A stretch of 64,000 nucleotides of DNA from Arthrobacter sp. V1I7 (GCF_030817015.1 NZ_JAUSYS010000001.1:3658001-3722000); one strand, 5' to 3'. Positions 17,908 to 27,333 are shown, counted from the first letter of the stretch. Notes: generated from the sequence alone by a model not told the origin. Translations and numbers: made by a program.

Positions 17908-18297
17908 ATGGACTTTCAGCACATTATTGAGACTGTCGGCCGCTATATGGACTTCGCTGGCGTGGCCGTGATGGTGGTCGGCGCCGTCGTATCCATCCCG
18001 CTGGCGTTGCGGGGATTCCGGCCGCGGCGCCTGCCGGCCGGATCCGAACCGCTCTCCGCTTACCGTTCCTACCGCCGACTGCTGGGTCGATCCATCCTGC
18101 TGGGCCTGGAACTGTTGGTCGCGGCGGACATTATCCGGACCGTCGCCGTCGCTCCCACCTACGAGAGCGTCGGCGTGCTGGCCATTATCGTGCTCATCCG
18201 GACGTTCCTGAGCTTCTCGCTCGAGCTGGAGATCACCGGGCGCTGGCCCTGGCAGAAGGAGCCCGAAAGCTCTCGTACTGCTTCAGCTGCGGGCTGA
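17908..18297 (+). CDS. DUF1622 family membrane protein
   Basis: A protein of 129 residues with three hydrophobic segments: FAGVAVMVVGAVVSIPLAL, SILLGLELLVAADIIRTVAVA and VLAIIVLIRTFLSFSLELEI. The LGLELLVAADIIRTV and LIRTFLSFSLELEI blocks are the DUF1622 signature. GAAGGGGA precedes the ATG. Function unknown. Confidence 0.88.
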   Translation: MDFQHIIETVGRYMDFAGVAVMVVGAVVSIPLALRGFRPRRLPAGSEPLSAYRSYRRLLGRSILLGLELLVAADIIRTVAVAPTYESVGVLAIIVLIRTFLSFSLELEITGRWPWQKEPESSRTASAAG

Positions 18298-18338
18298 GGA
18301 CCCTTTCGGGCGTCGCGGGCTCACGCTAGGCTCGGGCA

Positions 18339-19208
18339 ATGAGAGGGCTGATCCGTAGAGGCCACGATCCTTGGCCGGATGCCCCGAAGCTGCCGTCCCC
18401 GACCATTTTGAAGCAGCGATGGACAGATGCAGTCTTTCTGCATTGGCGCATCCCTGAGGCGGTCGCGGCAGCGTTCATGCCTCCCGGTGTCTACCCGGAC
18501 GTGTTCGACGGATCCGCCTGGGTGGGGCTGATCGGATTCCGTGTGCAGGGCGCCGGTCTGGGGCGCGGGCCGGGTATCCCGTACTTTGGGAGCTTCGACG
18601 AGATCAATGTTCGCCTTTACTCCCGGGAGCCGGATGGCACGCGGGGTGTGGTCTTCCTGAGCCTGGATGCTTCGCGGCTGGCGGCGGTGCTGGCGGCGCG
18701 GGCGGCTGGGATGCGGTATGTGTGGTCGCGTACGAGTTTCCTCGGTGCGGGGTCTGCGGAAGCGGGGTCTGCGGAAGCGGCGCGGCCGGTGGAGGCCGTG
18801 GGTTCAGGGGATTCTCACGAGCTGTTGGGTCCGACCGCCGGTCCTGCTGGAGGCGGGCCGTCGAGACATGCGATGCGCCGGTCGGTGGGGTATGACGTGC
18901 GCCGGTTCCGGGGTGGCAGCCGGAGTGTCTTCGCAGTGGTCCCGGAGCTCGACGCCGGCGCCACTGATTTGCTCTCCATCCACCTCACCGCGCGGTTCGG
19001 TCTGCATACCCGCTTCAGAGGCCGAACCCTGTATGTCCCCAACTCGCATAGCCCGTGGCCGTTGTATCGGGCGCAACTGGCCCGGCTTGAAGATCAGCTG
19101 GTCGCCGCTGCTGGCATCAGCGTGGCGGGACCGCCGGAATCCGTGTTGTTCTCGCCCGGTGTTCACACCCAGTTCGGCCGGCCGCGGGTCGTGGATCGCG
19201 GCCACTGA
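18339..19208 (+). CDS. DUF2071 (YqjF-like) protein
   Basis: A protein of 289 residues with LKQRWTDAVFLHWRIPEAVAAAFMPPGVYPDVFDGSAWVGLIGFRV and a C-terminal GLHTRFRGRTLYVPNSHSPWPLYRAQL, both typical of DUF2071. A 15-bp unit is tandemly repeated near 18747-18780, giving GSAEAGSAEA in a hydrophilic insertion. Members are soluble and act in unknown ways, some in acetoacetate-decarboxylase-like folds. Confidence 0.82.
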   Translation: MRGLIRRGHDPWPDAPKLPSPTILKQRWTDAVFLHWRIPEAVAAAFMPPGVYPDVFDGSAWVGLIGFRVQGAGLGRGPGIPYFGSFDEINVRLYSREPDGTRGVVFLSLDASRLAAVLAARAAGMRYVWSRTSFLGAGSAEAGSAEAARPVEAVGSGDSHELLGPTAGPAGGGPSRHAMRRSVGYDVRRFRGGSRSVFAVVPELDAGATDLLSIHLTARFGLHTRFRGRTLYVPNSHSPWPLYRAQLARLEDQLVAAAGISVAGPPESVLFSPGVHTQFGRPRVVDRGH

Positions 19209-19324
19209 AGGCCTGAGGAGGCCGTGGCCCACGGAATGCTGGAATGCCAGTACTTCACTTCGGGTTCCATGATCCCGATTTCTGTACCTCGTGGTCCGGG
19301 CGAGCTCTGGTGATTACGCCATAA

Positions 19325-19690
19325 TCTCAAGCCCCTCGGCGGCAAGAGCAATGTCGTGATCGTCCGCAGCATCTCCGGCCTCTCGACCGACGAGAACGGT
19401 TACGCAGGTCGAGCTGGGCAGCTGCGGGCGGCCCTACGCCACTCCATGCGAGCACGAACACGCCTGCATCCGCTGCCCGATGCTCTAATTCGACCCTGTG
19501 ATGATCGACCGCCTCGACGAGATCAATGAGGACCTCATCACCCTGCACTGGTCGGAACAAAGGGGTGGCTCGGCGAACTCGAAGGCATTGACCTCACCCT
19601 CCGCTTCCTCCAGGAAAGCGCGCGGACGCAAACGACTCGCCCGGCTCGGCCCAACCAACCTCGGAATGCCAGGAGTCCCGCGTCAAAGCT
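19325..19690 (+). pseudogene. Decayed tyrosine integrase/recombinase C terminus
   Basis: Translation near 19402-19488 gives VELGSCGRPYATPCEHEHACIRCPML and then a stop (TAA, 19486-19488). Cys-rich PCEHEHACIRCPML sequences like this end actinobacterial site-specific integrases of mobile elements. Reading on after the stop gives FDPVMIDRLDEINEDLITL; one base shift later comes GWLGELEGIDLTLRFLQES, the usual coiled-coil end of the same family. The gene thus carries a stop and a frameshift and has lost its N-terminal half. It marks an old mobile element next to the fructan locus. Confidence 0.65.
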
Positions 19691-19806
19691 GATAATTGGA
19701 CCGCCGGATGCACGGTTGAGCGGGCAGGCCTGGATTTCCGGCCCGAAGATCAGCCCGTTGAGTCTGGCTGTCTGTCGGCCCTGCCCGCGGGCGCCTATCC
19801 GCCATG

Positions 19807-19856
19807 TTGACGGTCGATGTGATGCAGGCTACAGTTGACCCAGTTATACGAATAAC
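19807..19856 (+). promoter_or_regulatory. Promoter and overlapping LacI-type operator of the fructan operon
   Basis: TTGACG (19807-19812), exactly 17 bp, and TACAGT (19830-19835) form a near-consensus promoter. GTTATACGAATAAC (19843-19856) lies over the expected start point; its outer five bases on each side are exact inverted repeats around a central CG, as in LacI-family operators. The LacI gene starts 32 bp downstream, so autoregulation of the whole operon is likely. Confidence 0.65.
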
Positions 19857-19888
19857 CCGATCTTCAAACGCTGACCCAAGGAGGTGTC

Positions 19889-20932
19889 ATGGCTGGTTTA
19901 CGGCCAAAGTCAGGACCGACGATGCATGACGTTGCCGCTGCCGCCGGAGTTTCTCAGGCCACAGTTTCCCTGGTTCTCAATTCGGCTTCAGGGTCCCGTT
20001 TCTCGGAGGATACGCGCAAGCGGGTCCGGGATGCTGTGAACCGGCTGGGTTACCGTACCAACGCCCATGCGAAGACGCTCCGCGACGGCGTGGCCGGGAT
20101 GATCGGCTTTATTGGCGATTCGGTGGCTACCTCTCCCTTTGCCGGCGCGATCATCGAAGGCGCCCAGCAGCGGGCGTGGGAGGACGGGCTCCTCCTGCTC
20201 ACGGTCAACACCGGGGGCGATAAGGAGCTGGAAGCCGCCTCTCTGGACACCATGCTCTCCTACAAGGTAGCGGGCGTCGTCTACGGCGCCATGTACCACC
20301 GCAAACTGGAAGTACCCGAGGCCCTGGCCGGCGTCCGATCCGTCGTACTAAACTCCCAGGACCGAGCCGGGAACCTCCCCAGTGTCGCCCCCAATGAAGT
20401 GAAAGGCGGCTACACGGCTACGCGTAGGCTGCTGGATGCGGGGCACCGCCGGATAGCCCTCATTAACATTGAGAGCCTTGAAAGCGAACTGCCGGCAGCC
20501 GTCGGACGTCACGAGGGCTACCGGAAAGCTCTTGAAGAAGCCGACCTGGAGTCCGATCCGGACCTGGTCCGCTTCGGCAAAGGCGGTGAGGAAGACGGCT
20601 ACAAATACGCAACGGAGCTGCTGACATCCAGCCAGCCGCCCACAGCCATCTTCTGCGCAAACGACCGAGGCGCCTGGGGCGCCTACCAGGCGATATCGGA
20701 CCTGCGCCTTTCCGTCCCTAATGACGTATCGATCGTGGGATTCGATAACCAGGCCATCCTGGCCCCGCATCTGCGCCCGGGACTGACCACCCTGGAATTG
20801 CCGTTCGTCGCCATGGGCCGGCGCGCGGTTGAACTGATCCTCCAAGGCGCCGAACCCGATGGCCGGGTCGAGCTCATGGACTGCCCCCTGATCGAACGGA
20901 ACTCAGTGACCCATCCCAAGGAGATGCCATGA
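19889..20932 (+). CDS. LacI family transcriptional regulator
   Basis: A protein of 347 residues. The HTH and hinge occupy about residues 10-65 (TMHDVAAAAGVSQATVSLVLN, RVRDAVNRLGYRTNAHAKTLR), followed by a periplasmic-binding-type effector domain (IFCANDRGAWGAYQAISDL, VSIVGFDNQAILAPHLRPGLTTLELP). AAGGAGGT precedes the ATG. It overlaps the first permease gene by four bases (ATGA), so it is the first gene of the operon it most likely controls. The probable effector is fructose or a short fructan, judged from the GH32 and fructokinase genes. Confidence 0.93.
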   Translation: MAGLRPKSGPTMHDVAAAAGVSQATVSLVLNSASGSRFSEDTRKRVRDAVNRLGYRTNAHAKTLRDGVAGMIGFIGDSVATSPFAGAIIEGAQQRAWEDGLLLLTVNTGGDKELEAASLDTMLSYKVAGVVYGAMYHRKLEVPEALAGVRSVVLNSQDRAGNLPSVAPNEVKGGYTATRRLLDAGHRRIALINIESLESELPAAVGRHEGYRKALEEADLESDPDLVRFGKGGEEDGYKYATELLTSSQPPTAIFCANDRGAWGAYQAISDLRLSVPNDVSIVGFDNQAILAPHLRPGLTTLELPFVAMGRRAVELILQGAEPDGRVELMDCPLIERNSVTHPKEMP

Positions 20933-21903
20933 GCCGCACCATCCCGGCCCGACGCGGGCGTCCTGCTGCGGCACCGTTGCTGCAGCGAAAAGATTCTTTT
21001 TCGCTCCGCCTCAAGAGAATTTCCCGCGCCTGGCAGTTATACGTATTACTAGCGCCGGCCGTCGTCTATATTCTGGTCTTCAAGTACTGGCCGATGTATG
21101 GCGTGCAGATCGCTTTCAAGAACTACAACCCGGTGGACGGGTTCACCGACAGCCCCTGGGTAGGCCTGACGCACTTCATCCGGTTCGTGAACTCTTATCA
21201 GTTCGGCCAGGTCGTCGGCAACACCCTGTGGATTGCCGTCCTCGGCCTGTTGATTGCCTTCCCCATCCCGATCATCCTGGCGCTGCTGGTCAACCAGCTC
21301 CAAAGTGAGAAGTTCAAGAAGTTCACCCAAACCGTGCTGTATTCGCCGGCCTTCATCTCCACCGTTGTGGTCGTGGGCATCATGTTCGTCATCCTCTCCC
21401 CCAGATCCGGTCTGGTGAACAATGCCATCCAGCTGGCGGGCGGGGAGCCGATCTTCTTTATGGGTTCGGCGGAATGGTTCCGTCCCATCTACGTGATCTC
21501 GGATGTCTGGCAGAACGCCGGCTTCTCGATGATCGTGTACCTTGCAGCTCTCGCGGCCATTGATCCGGCCCTGCATGACGCGGCCAAGGTCGACGGCGCC
21601 TCGAAGCTGCAGCGCATCCGGCACATTGACCTGCCCGGCATCATGCCTGTCGTGACGATCCTGTTCATCCTTGCTATCGGCAACCTGCTGAACGTTGGCT
21701 TTGAGAAGGCGCTGCTGATGCAGACGCCGCTGAACATCTCCTCTTCGGAGATCATTCAGACCTACGTCTACCACGCGGGCCTTCAGCAGGCGCAGTTCAG
21801 CTACTCGGCCGCCATCGGCCTGTTCAACTCCCTCCTCAACCTGGCGTTGCTGCTCGTCTTCAACACGATTGCACGCCGGGCCAACCAAGCGACCCTGTGG
21901 TGA
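20929..21903 (+). CDS. ABC sugar transporter permease (LplB type)
   Basis: A protein of 324 residues of the CUT1 family with six membrane segments. The coupling loop reads AALAAIDPALHDAAKVDGASKLQRIRHIDLPGI (EAA-type motif). The start AWQLYVLLAPAVVYILVFKYWPMYGVQIAFKNY and the late YVYHAGLQQAQFSYSAAIGLFNSLLN are typical of LplB/YtcP-like permeases for oligosaccharides. It pairs with the next permease and the binding lipoprotein. No ATP-binding subunit is encoded in the operon, so a shared MsiK-like ATPase elsewhere is likely. AT-ending codons cluster at 21037-21051 (see operator-like site). Confidence 0.92.
   Translation: MSRTIPARRGRPAAAPLLQRKDSFSLRLKRISRAWQLYVLLAPAVVYILVFKYWPMYGVQIAFKNYNPVDGFTDSPWVGLTHFIRFVNSYQFGQVVGNTLWIAVLGLLIAFPIPIILALLVNQLQSEKFKKFTQTVLYSPAFISTVVVVGIMFVILSPRSGLVNNAIQLAGGEPIFFMGSAEWFRPIYVISDVWQNAGFSMIVYLAALAAIDPALHDAAKVDGASKLQRIRHIDLPGIMPVVTILFILAIGNLLNVGFEKALLMQTPLNISSSEIIQTYVYHAGLQQAQFSYSAAIGLFNSLLNLALLLVFNTIARRANQATLW
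21036..21050. promoter_or_regulatory. Operator-like site inside the first permease gene
   Basis: GTTATACGTATTAC matches the operator at 19843 at 12 of 14 positions. It falls in codons TTA TAC GTA TTA CTA, unusual for this GC-rich gene, where Leu and Val are otherwise mostly CTG/CTC/GTC. A secondary site for looping with the promoter-proximal operator is plausible, as with the internal lac operator. Confidence 0.4.
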
Positions 21904-21910
21904 TGCCGAC

Positions 21911-22870
21911 ATGTCTTTGACAACCAACCCCCGCGCAACTGAAACCCCGGCCCGGACGATCAATAAGGTCCGCCCCAAACAATCGCTGCGGGACAAATAC
22001 GGCGACCGCGCATTCAACATCGGCGCCACCGCTGTCCTGCTGCTGTCCATCCTGGCCGTGGTGTACCCGCTGTACTTCATTGTCATCGCCTCCATCAGCG
22101 ACCCGAACGCCGTCTACGAAGGCAAAGTCTGGCTCTTCCCCTCGGGCATCACCACCGAAGGCTACGAGCGGATCTTCGCCGACAGCCGTATCTGGAACGG
22201 CTTGGGCAACACCGTCATCTACACCGTGCTCGGCACCGCCATCAGCGTCACCACCATCCTCTGCGGCGCCTACGCCTTGTCCCGCAAGGACATGCCCGGC
22301 CGGAAAATCCTGATGCTCCTGTTCGTGATCACCATGTTCTTCGACGGCGGACTCATCACCAAGTACCTGGTGGTCCGTGACCTGGGCATGCTGGACACCG
22401 TCTGGGCCGTGGTCCTGCCCGGCGCAGTCGGCGTGTGGAACCTGATTATCGCCAGGTCCTTCTTTGAACACACCATCCCGAACGAACTGCGCGAAGCCGC
22501 CCAGATGGACGGGGCAACCGACTTCAAATTCTTTTTCAAAATGGTGCTTCCACTGTCCAAACCACTGATCATGCTCATGATCATGGTCCACATCGTGGCG
22601 CACTGGAACTCGTTCTTCGATGCCCTGATCTTCCTCAACGACGACTCCAAGTACCCGCTGCAGCTCGTGCTGCGCAACATCCTCATCCAGTCCGACGTCT
22701 CATCCACCGGAACCACGGGCGGAGACATCGAATCCTATGCCGCCGCGCAAAGGATCGCAGAGCTCACCAAGTACGCCATGATCGTCGTCTCGAGCCTGCC
22801 ACTCATGATTGCCCTGCCATTCATGCAGAAGCACTTCACCAAGGGCGCCATGATCGGCGCCGTCAAATAG
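21911..22870 (+). CDS. ABC sugar transporter permease (LplC type)
   Basis: A protein of 319 residues of the CUT1 family. Six membrane segments surround the EAA-like loop (NELREAAQMDGATDFKFFFKMVLPLSKPLI). The C terminus (LPFMQKHFTKGAMIGAVK) is the classic end of LplC/YtcP permeases. The ATG at 21911, eight bases after the upstream stop, is chosen over a frame opening at 21869 inside the previous gene. Confidence 0.92.
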   Translation: MSLTTNPRATETPARTINKVRPKQSLRDKYGDRAFNIGATAVLLLSILAVVYPLYFIVIASISDPNAVYEGKVWLFPSGITTEGYERIFADSRIWNGLGNTVIYTVLGTAISVTTILCGAYALSRKDMPGRKILMLLFVITMFFDGGLITKYLVVRDLGMLDTVWAVVLPGAVGVWNLIIARSFFEHTIPNELREAAQMDGATDFKFFFKMVLPLSKPLIMLMIMVHIVAHWNSFFDALIFLNDDSKYPLQLVLRNILIQSDVSSTGTTGGDIESYAAAQRIAELTKYAMIVVSSLPLMIALPFMQKHFTKGAMIGAVK

Positions 22871-22940
22871 CACCTCAGAACCGTCACCCGGCATTCACCC
22901 GGACGACACCCAGCAACCCCACCTAAGAATAGGAATGACC

Positions 22941-24548
22941 ATGGCATTCAGCCGCAAATACGCTGCCCTCGGCGCCGTCTTGGCCGGAACATTGACGTTC
23001 ACCGCCTGCTCCGGCGGCGGCTCCGGCGCCACGGAGATCAAAGACGCCTCCGCCGACTTCGGTTTCCAGGAGACCGGCTTCCCGATCGTCAGTAAGCAAC
23101 TGGACCTAAAGTTCTCCGGCACCAAGGCCGCCCTGGCGCCGGACTACAACACCATGACCGTGGTGCAGGAGTGGGAAAAGGCCACCAACATCCACATCAA
23201 CTGGGAGAACCTGCCCGAGACGGTTTTCCAGGAAAAGAAGAACCTCATCCTCGCCAGCGGTGACCTCCCGGACGCGTTCTTCAACAGCGGATTGACCGAC
23301 GCCGAGATCGCAACCTATTCGGCAAGCGGCACCCTCATCCCGCTCGAGGGTCTGATCGAGAAGAACGCCCCCAATCTCTCCAAACTGCTCGCCGAACGGC
23401 CCGACATCAAAGCCGCCATCACCTCCTCGGACGGGCACATCTACTCCCTGCCCTCCGTCGAGGAACTCGGCCTGGTCCAGTTCCCCCACGCAATGGCCAT
23501 CAACACATCATGGCTGAAAAAGCTCAACATCCCGATGCCCAAGACCATTGATGAGTTCCATGACGCGCTTCTGGCCTTCAAGAACCAGGACGCCTCCGGG
23601 ACCGGCAAGACCATCCCGCTGAGCTTCATTCCCGGCTCCTGGTGCGGAGACATTGTTGACCTGATCGCCGCCCTGGGCGGGGTACCGGACAACATGGACC
23701 ACCGCATCGTCCAGGACGACAAGGTCATCTTCACCGCCACCCAGGACGGCTACAAAAAGGCCATCCAGACCCTCCACGAGTGGTACCAGGAAGGCCTGAT
23801 CGACCCCGAATCCTTCTCCCAGGACGACAAGGCCTACCTGGCCAAGGGCAAAGCCGCGACCGAAAACCTCGGTTCCTTCGTCTGGTGGGAAATCCCCGAA
23901 ATGGTCGGCGCGGACCGCGCCAACAACTACGCCCTCGTCCCGGTCCTTGAAGGCGTGGACGGCAAGCGGATCGCCAGCCAGTCCAACAACCAGGAAATCG
24001 CCCGCGGCGCCTTCGCCATCACCCGGGCAAACAAATACTCCGCAGCGACCATGCGCTGGGCCGACAACCTCTACGACCCCATCCAGTCGGCCCAAGCCAA
24101 CTGGGGACCCATCGGTGAAACCCTGCAGAAGGACGCGAACGGCCTGCTGACCCAGATCCCTGCCCCCGCAGGCACCAGCGAAGGCGAACGCCGCCAGAAG
24201 GTCGCTCCTGGCGGACCGAAGGCCAACACCGCAGAGAACTTCACAACCGTCGTCGCGCCCGAACCCCGCGCCGCCGAACGCCAGAAAACCGTCAACGAAC
24301 TCTACAAGCCCTTCGCCGGCAGTGAGGGATACCCCCCGGTGGCTCTGTCCAACGAGGAACTTCAGCAGATCACCACCATCCAGACCGACGTCACCTCCCT
24401 GGTGAAGCAGAACACCGCCAAGTGGATCGTCTCCGGAGGTATCGAGCAGGAATGGGACGGTTACGTCTCCCAGCTCAAAAACGTCGGCGTCGACAAAATG
24501 ATCGAGGTTTACCAGCAGGCCTACGACCGCTACAAAAAGAACTCCTAG
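22941..24548 (+). CDS. Extracellular sugar-binding lipoprotein (LplA type)
   Basis: A protein of 535 residues. The lipoprotein signal has the hydrophobic stretch YAALGAVLAGTLTFT and the lipobox FTAC, followed by SGGGSG. The mature protein is a cluster D-type solute-binding protein (TNIHINWENLPETVFQEKKNLILASGDLPDAFFNS). The AGGA box is adjacent to the ATG at 22935 but six bases from the ATG at 22941, so the latter is preferred. It should deliver oligosaccharide to the two permeases upstream. A strong hairpin after the gene would stabilise its mRNA. Confidence 0.92.
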   Translation: MAFSRKYAALGAVLAGTLTFTACSGGGSGATEIKDASADFGFQETGFPIVSKQLDLKFSGTKAALAPDYNTMTVVQEWEKATNIHINWENLPETVFQEKKNLILASGDLPDAFFNSGLTDAEIATYSASGTLIPLEGLIEKNAPNLSKLLAERPDIKAAITSSDGHIYSLPSVEELGLVQFPHAMAINTSWLKKLNIPMPKTIDEFHDALLAFKNQDASGTGKTIPLSFIPGSWCGDIVDLIAALGGVPDNMDHRIVQDDKVIFTATQDGYKKAIQTLHEWYQEGLIDPESFSQDDKAYLAKGKAATENLGSFVWWEIPEMVGADRANNYALVPVLEGVDGKRIASQSNNQEIARGAFAITRANKYSAATMRWADNLYDPIQSAQANWGPIGETLQKDANGLLTQIPAPAGTSEGERRQKVAPGGPKANTAENFTTVVAPEPRAAERQKTVNELYKPFAGSEGYPPVALSNEELQQITTIQTDVTSLVKQNTAKWIVSGGIEQEWDGYVSQLKNVGVDKMIEVYQQAYDRYKKNS

Positions 24549-24559
24549 CTCCAACCAAC

Positions 24560-24590
24560 GGGGTGGGCCGGCTCGAGGCCGACCCACCCC
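24560..24590 (+). terminator. Intercistronic hairpin after the binding-protein gene
   Basis: The 13-bp arms GGGGTGGGCCGGC (24560-24572) and 24578-24590 pair with one mismatch around a 5-nt loop. There is no T-run and the operon continues 72 bp later, so this looks like partial termination or 3' protection of the upstream message. Confidence 0.6.
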
Positions 24591-24661
24591 ACCGCCAGGG
24601 AACCCGTAGACGCGGATTCTCCACACAACCTGAACCTGCACAGAAACGAGACACAGCCTTC

Positions 24662-26170
24662 ATGACTGCCGCGACCGCCACGACAGCCGAGACATTCCGG
24701 CCGGCCCTGCACTACGCCGCACGGAACACCTGGCTCAATGACCCCAACGGCCTGATTTTCCATGAAGGCGTCTACCACCTCTACTACCAGAACAACCCCT
24801 TGGGCAGCGTCTGGGGAAACATGTCCTGGGGACACGCCACATCACCTGACCTGCTGACCTGGACCGAACACCCCGTCGCCATCAGCTGTGACGAGGACGA
24901 GGACATATTCTCCGGCAGCATCGTCTATGACCGCGACAACACCAGCGGCTTCGGCACCGCGTCCGCCGCCCCGCTGGTCGCCATCTACACCAGCGCCTTC
25001 AAACCCGGCTCCGCCCACGAGGGCATCCAAGCCCAGTCCCTGGCCTACAGCCTGGACGGCGGTTACACCTGGACCAAACACCGCGCCAACCCCGTACTCA
25101 GCCGCGGATCCGCCGAGTTCCGCGACCCCAAGGTCATCCGCTACGACGGCGGCGCCGGCAGCTACTGGGTCATGGTCGCCGTCGAGGCCAAAGACTTCCA
25201 AGTGGTGCTCTACAAGTCGCACGACCTTAAGGACTGGCAGCCCTTGAGCAGCTTCGGCCCCGCAAACGCCACCGGCGGCGTCTGGGAATGCCCGGACCTC
25301 TTCCCCCTCCCGGTCAACGGCGACCCGGAAAACCTCAAATGGGTCCTGACAGTAAACCTCAACCCTGGCGGGCCCAACAACGGCTCAGCCGGGCAGTACT
25401 TCGTCGGACACTTCGATGGAACCACGTTCACCTCAGCCACCACGATCACCGAAGGCCTCCAGGACCCGGACAGGTTGGGCGAATACCAGTGGCTCGACTG
25501 GGGCCGTGACTACTACGCGGCCGTCTCCTTCAGCGACGCCCCAGACAACCGCCGCCTCATGATCGCCTGGATGAACAACTGGGAATACGCCAACGAGATC
25601 CCCACCTCCCCGTGGCGCAGCCCCATGTCCCTGGTCCGGGAAGTGTCCCTTCAGTCCATGGATGGGAGCTGGCGGCTGGTGCAGCAGGCCGCAGGGGATC
25701 TGGCCCCACGCGCTGAGCAGACCCCCTCATTCAGCCTCGCGAGAGTCGAAATATCCGACGGCCAGCACCTCCTGGACGGCGCAGCGGGCAGCGTCCAACG
25801 CATTGAGCTCACCGTTACACCGGGAACAGCCGAGGAATGCGGACTGATTGTCCGTGGCGATGGAGCGCAGGGAACCCGCATCGGCATCCGGCCTAGTGAA
25901 GGACTCATCGTCATCGACCGCCGGGAATCCGGGCAAACAGACTTCCACGAATCCTTCGCGTCCATCGACACCGCCCCGATCCGGACGACAGACGGTTCCT
26001 ACGAGCTAACCATCTATGTGGACCGCTGCTCCGTCGAGGTTTTCGCCCAGGGAGGCCAGGTCACCTTGACCGAATTGATCTTCCCTGCCGCCACCAGCGC
26101 CGAGGTCTCGCTTTACGCCATCGGTGGCACAGCAATCATCAATAGCCTGAGTGTCACCCAGTACGCTTAA
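24662..26170 (+). CDS. GH32 beta-fructosidase (levanase/inulinase/sucrase type)
   Basis: A protein of 502 residues. The five-bladed propeller carries the family's catalytic set: nucleophile Asp27 in WLNDPNG, transition-state stabiliser Asp155 in FRDPK and acid/base Glu209 in WECPDLF. A C-terminal beta-sandwich ends near SLYAIGGTAIINSL. There is no signal peptide, so imported fructo-oligosaccharides or sucrose would be cut in the cytoplasm, unlike secreted levanases. The start at 24662 begins the recognisable domain; the longer frame from 24422 overlaps the upstream gene. Confidence 0.92.
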   Translation: MTAATATTAETFRPALHYAARNTWLNDPNGLIFHEGVYHLYYQNNPLGSVWGNMSWGHATSPDLLTWTEHPVAISCDEDEDIFSGSIVYDRDNTSGFGTASAAPLVAIYTSAFKPGSAHEGIQAQSLAYSLDGGYTWTKHRANPVLSRGSAEFRDPKVIRYDGGAGSYWVMVAVEAKDFQVVLYKSHDLKDWQPLSSFGPANATGGVWECPDLFPLPVNGDPENLKWVLTVNLNPGGPNNGSAGQYFVGHFDGTTFTSATTITEGLQDPDRLGEYQWLDWGRDYYAAVSFSDAPDNRRLMIAWMNNWEYANEIPTSPWRSPMSLVREVSLQSMDGSWRLVQQAAGDLAPRAEQTPSFSLARVEISDGQHLLDGAAGSVQRIELTVTPGTAEECGLIVRGDGAQGTRIGIRPSEGLIVIDRRESGQTDFHESFASIDTAPIRTTDGSYELTIYVDRCSVEVFAQGGQVTLTELIFPAATSAEVSLYAIGGTAIINSLSVTQYA

Positions 26171-26299
26171 CGGTCCCGAGCTTCCCGTCCAAGCGGCAGC
26201 GGCCGCCCGATGACCCCGTGGCCTGATCACTTCCCGCAGCATGACGCCGCATCCTCCACCGCGAGCAGGGGCAGCACACCACCTGAAGAAGGACATGAC

Positions 26300-27235
26300 A
26301 TGCAGTATCTCGAGTCCACTGGACCGTCCCGGCAGTTCCTGGACGTCGTCGTTGTCGGCGAAGCGCTCATCGACGTCGTCACCTCGCCCCGGGGTACTAG
26401 TGAATACCCCGGCGGGTCACCCGCAAACGTCGCCTATGGGCTTGGCCGGCTCGGCGTCAACACCGGGCTGTTGACCGCCATTGGCGACGACGAGCGCGGC
26501 GCGGCCATCGAGCGGCACCTGCACAGTGCCGGCGTGACGCTCCTGCCCGGCTCACACTCCCTGGGAAGGACCGCGTCTGCGACGGCGACGCTCGCTCCGG
26601 ACGGGTCTGCCAGCTACGACTTCGACATTTCATGGGCACTGGAACCGGTCGCTACCGCCTACGTCCCTAAGGTCCTTCACACCGGTTCGATCGCCACTTT
26701 TCTTGCACCGGGCGCGGACGCGGTCAAATCCCTCCTGCAGCAATGCCGCCACGAATGTACGGTCACCTATGACCCCAATATCAGACCCGCCCTACTGGGC
26801 AGCCACGCCCAAGCCAAGTCCATTTTCGAAGATCTGGTTCACCTGACCGACGTCGTCAAACTCAGCGAAGAGGACGCACAGTGGCTCTACCCCAGGAAGC
26901 ACTTAGATGACACCGCCGCGCACCTCCTGGGGCTGGGCGCCGACCTGGCAGTCATCACCAAAGGCTCACAGGGTTCACTGCTCGCCGCAGCTGCGACACG
27001 GCTGAACATCCCATCAGTAGAATCCGGGGTCGCTGACACGATCGGCGCCGGCGACTCGTACATGGCAGCCCTGATATTGGGACTCCTCACCCATGGGGCT
27101 GATGGCCTCGCGCCTGCTGTTCTGGAACAGCTGGGGCGCACGGCTGCCATGGCGGCCGCCATCACCGTGCGGCGCCCGGGCGCAAATCCTCCGACTTTAG
27201 AGGAACTCCGGGCCCATCTGCAGCCCGCGTCATAG
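26300..27235 (+). CDS. PfkB family carbohydrate kinase, probable fructokinase
   Basis: A protein of 311 residues of the ribokinase fold: VVVGEALIDVV at the start, GGSPANVAYGLGRLGV for sugar binding and DTIGAGDSYMAAL with catalytic base Asp252. GAAGGA six bases before the ATG at 26300 decides the start. As the last gene of the LacI-ABC-GH32 operon it should phosphorylate the fructose released by GH32. Confidence 0.9.
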   Translation: MQYLESTGPSRQFLDVVVVGEALIDVVTSPRGTSEYPGGSPANVAYGLGRLGVNTGLLTAIGDDERGAAIERHLHSAGVTLLPGSHSLGRTASATATLAPDGSASYDFDISWALEPVATAYVPKVLHTGSIATFLAPGADAVKSLLQQCRHECTVTYDPNIRPALLGSHAQAKSIFEDLVHLTDVVKLSEEDAQWLYPRKHLDDTAAHLLGLGADLAVITKGSQGSLLAAAATRLNIPSVESGVADTIGAGDSYMAALILGLLTHGADGLAPAVLEQLGRTAAMAAAITVRRPGANPPTLEELRAHLQPAS

Positions 27236-27333
27236 CCCTGGGGCAAGACCATCCTTCTGACAATTCAGAATCCCCTCGCTGCTTCCAATCCGGAGGCCGC
27301 CGGCAGGATCTGACTCGGAAAGGCACTACGAGA

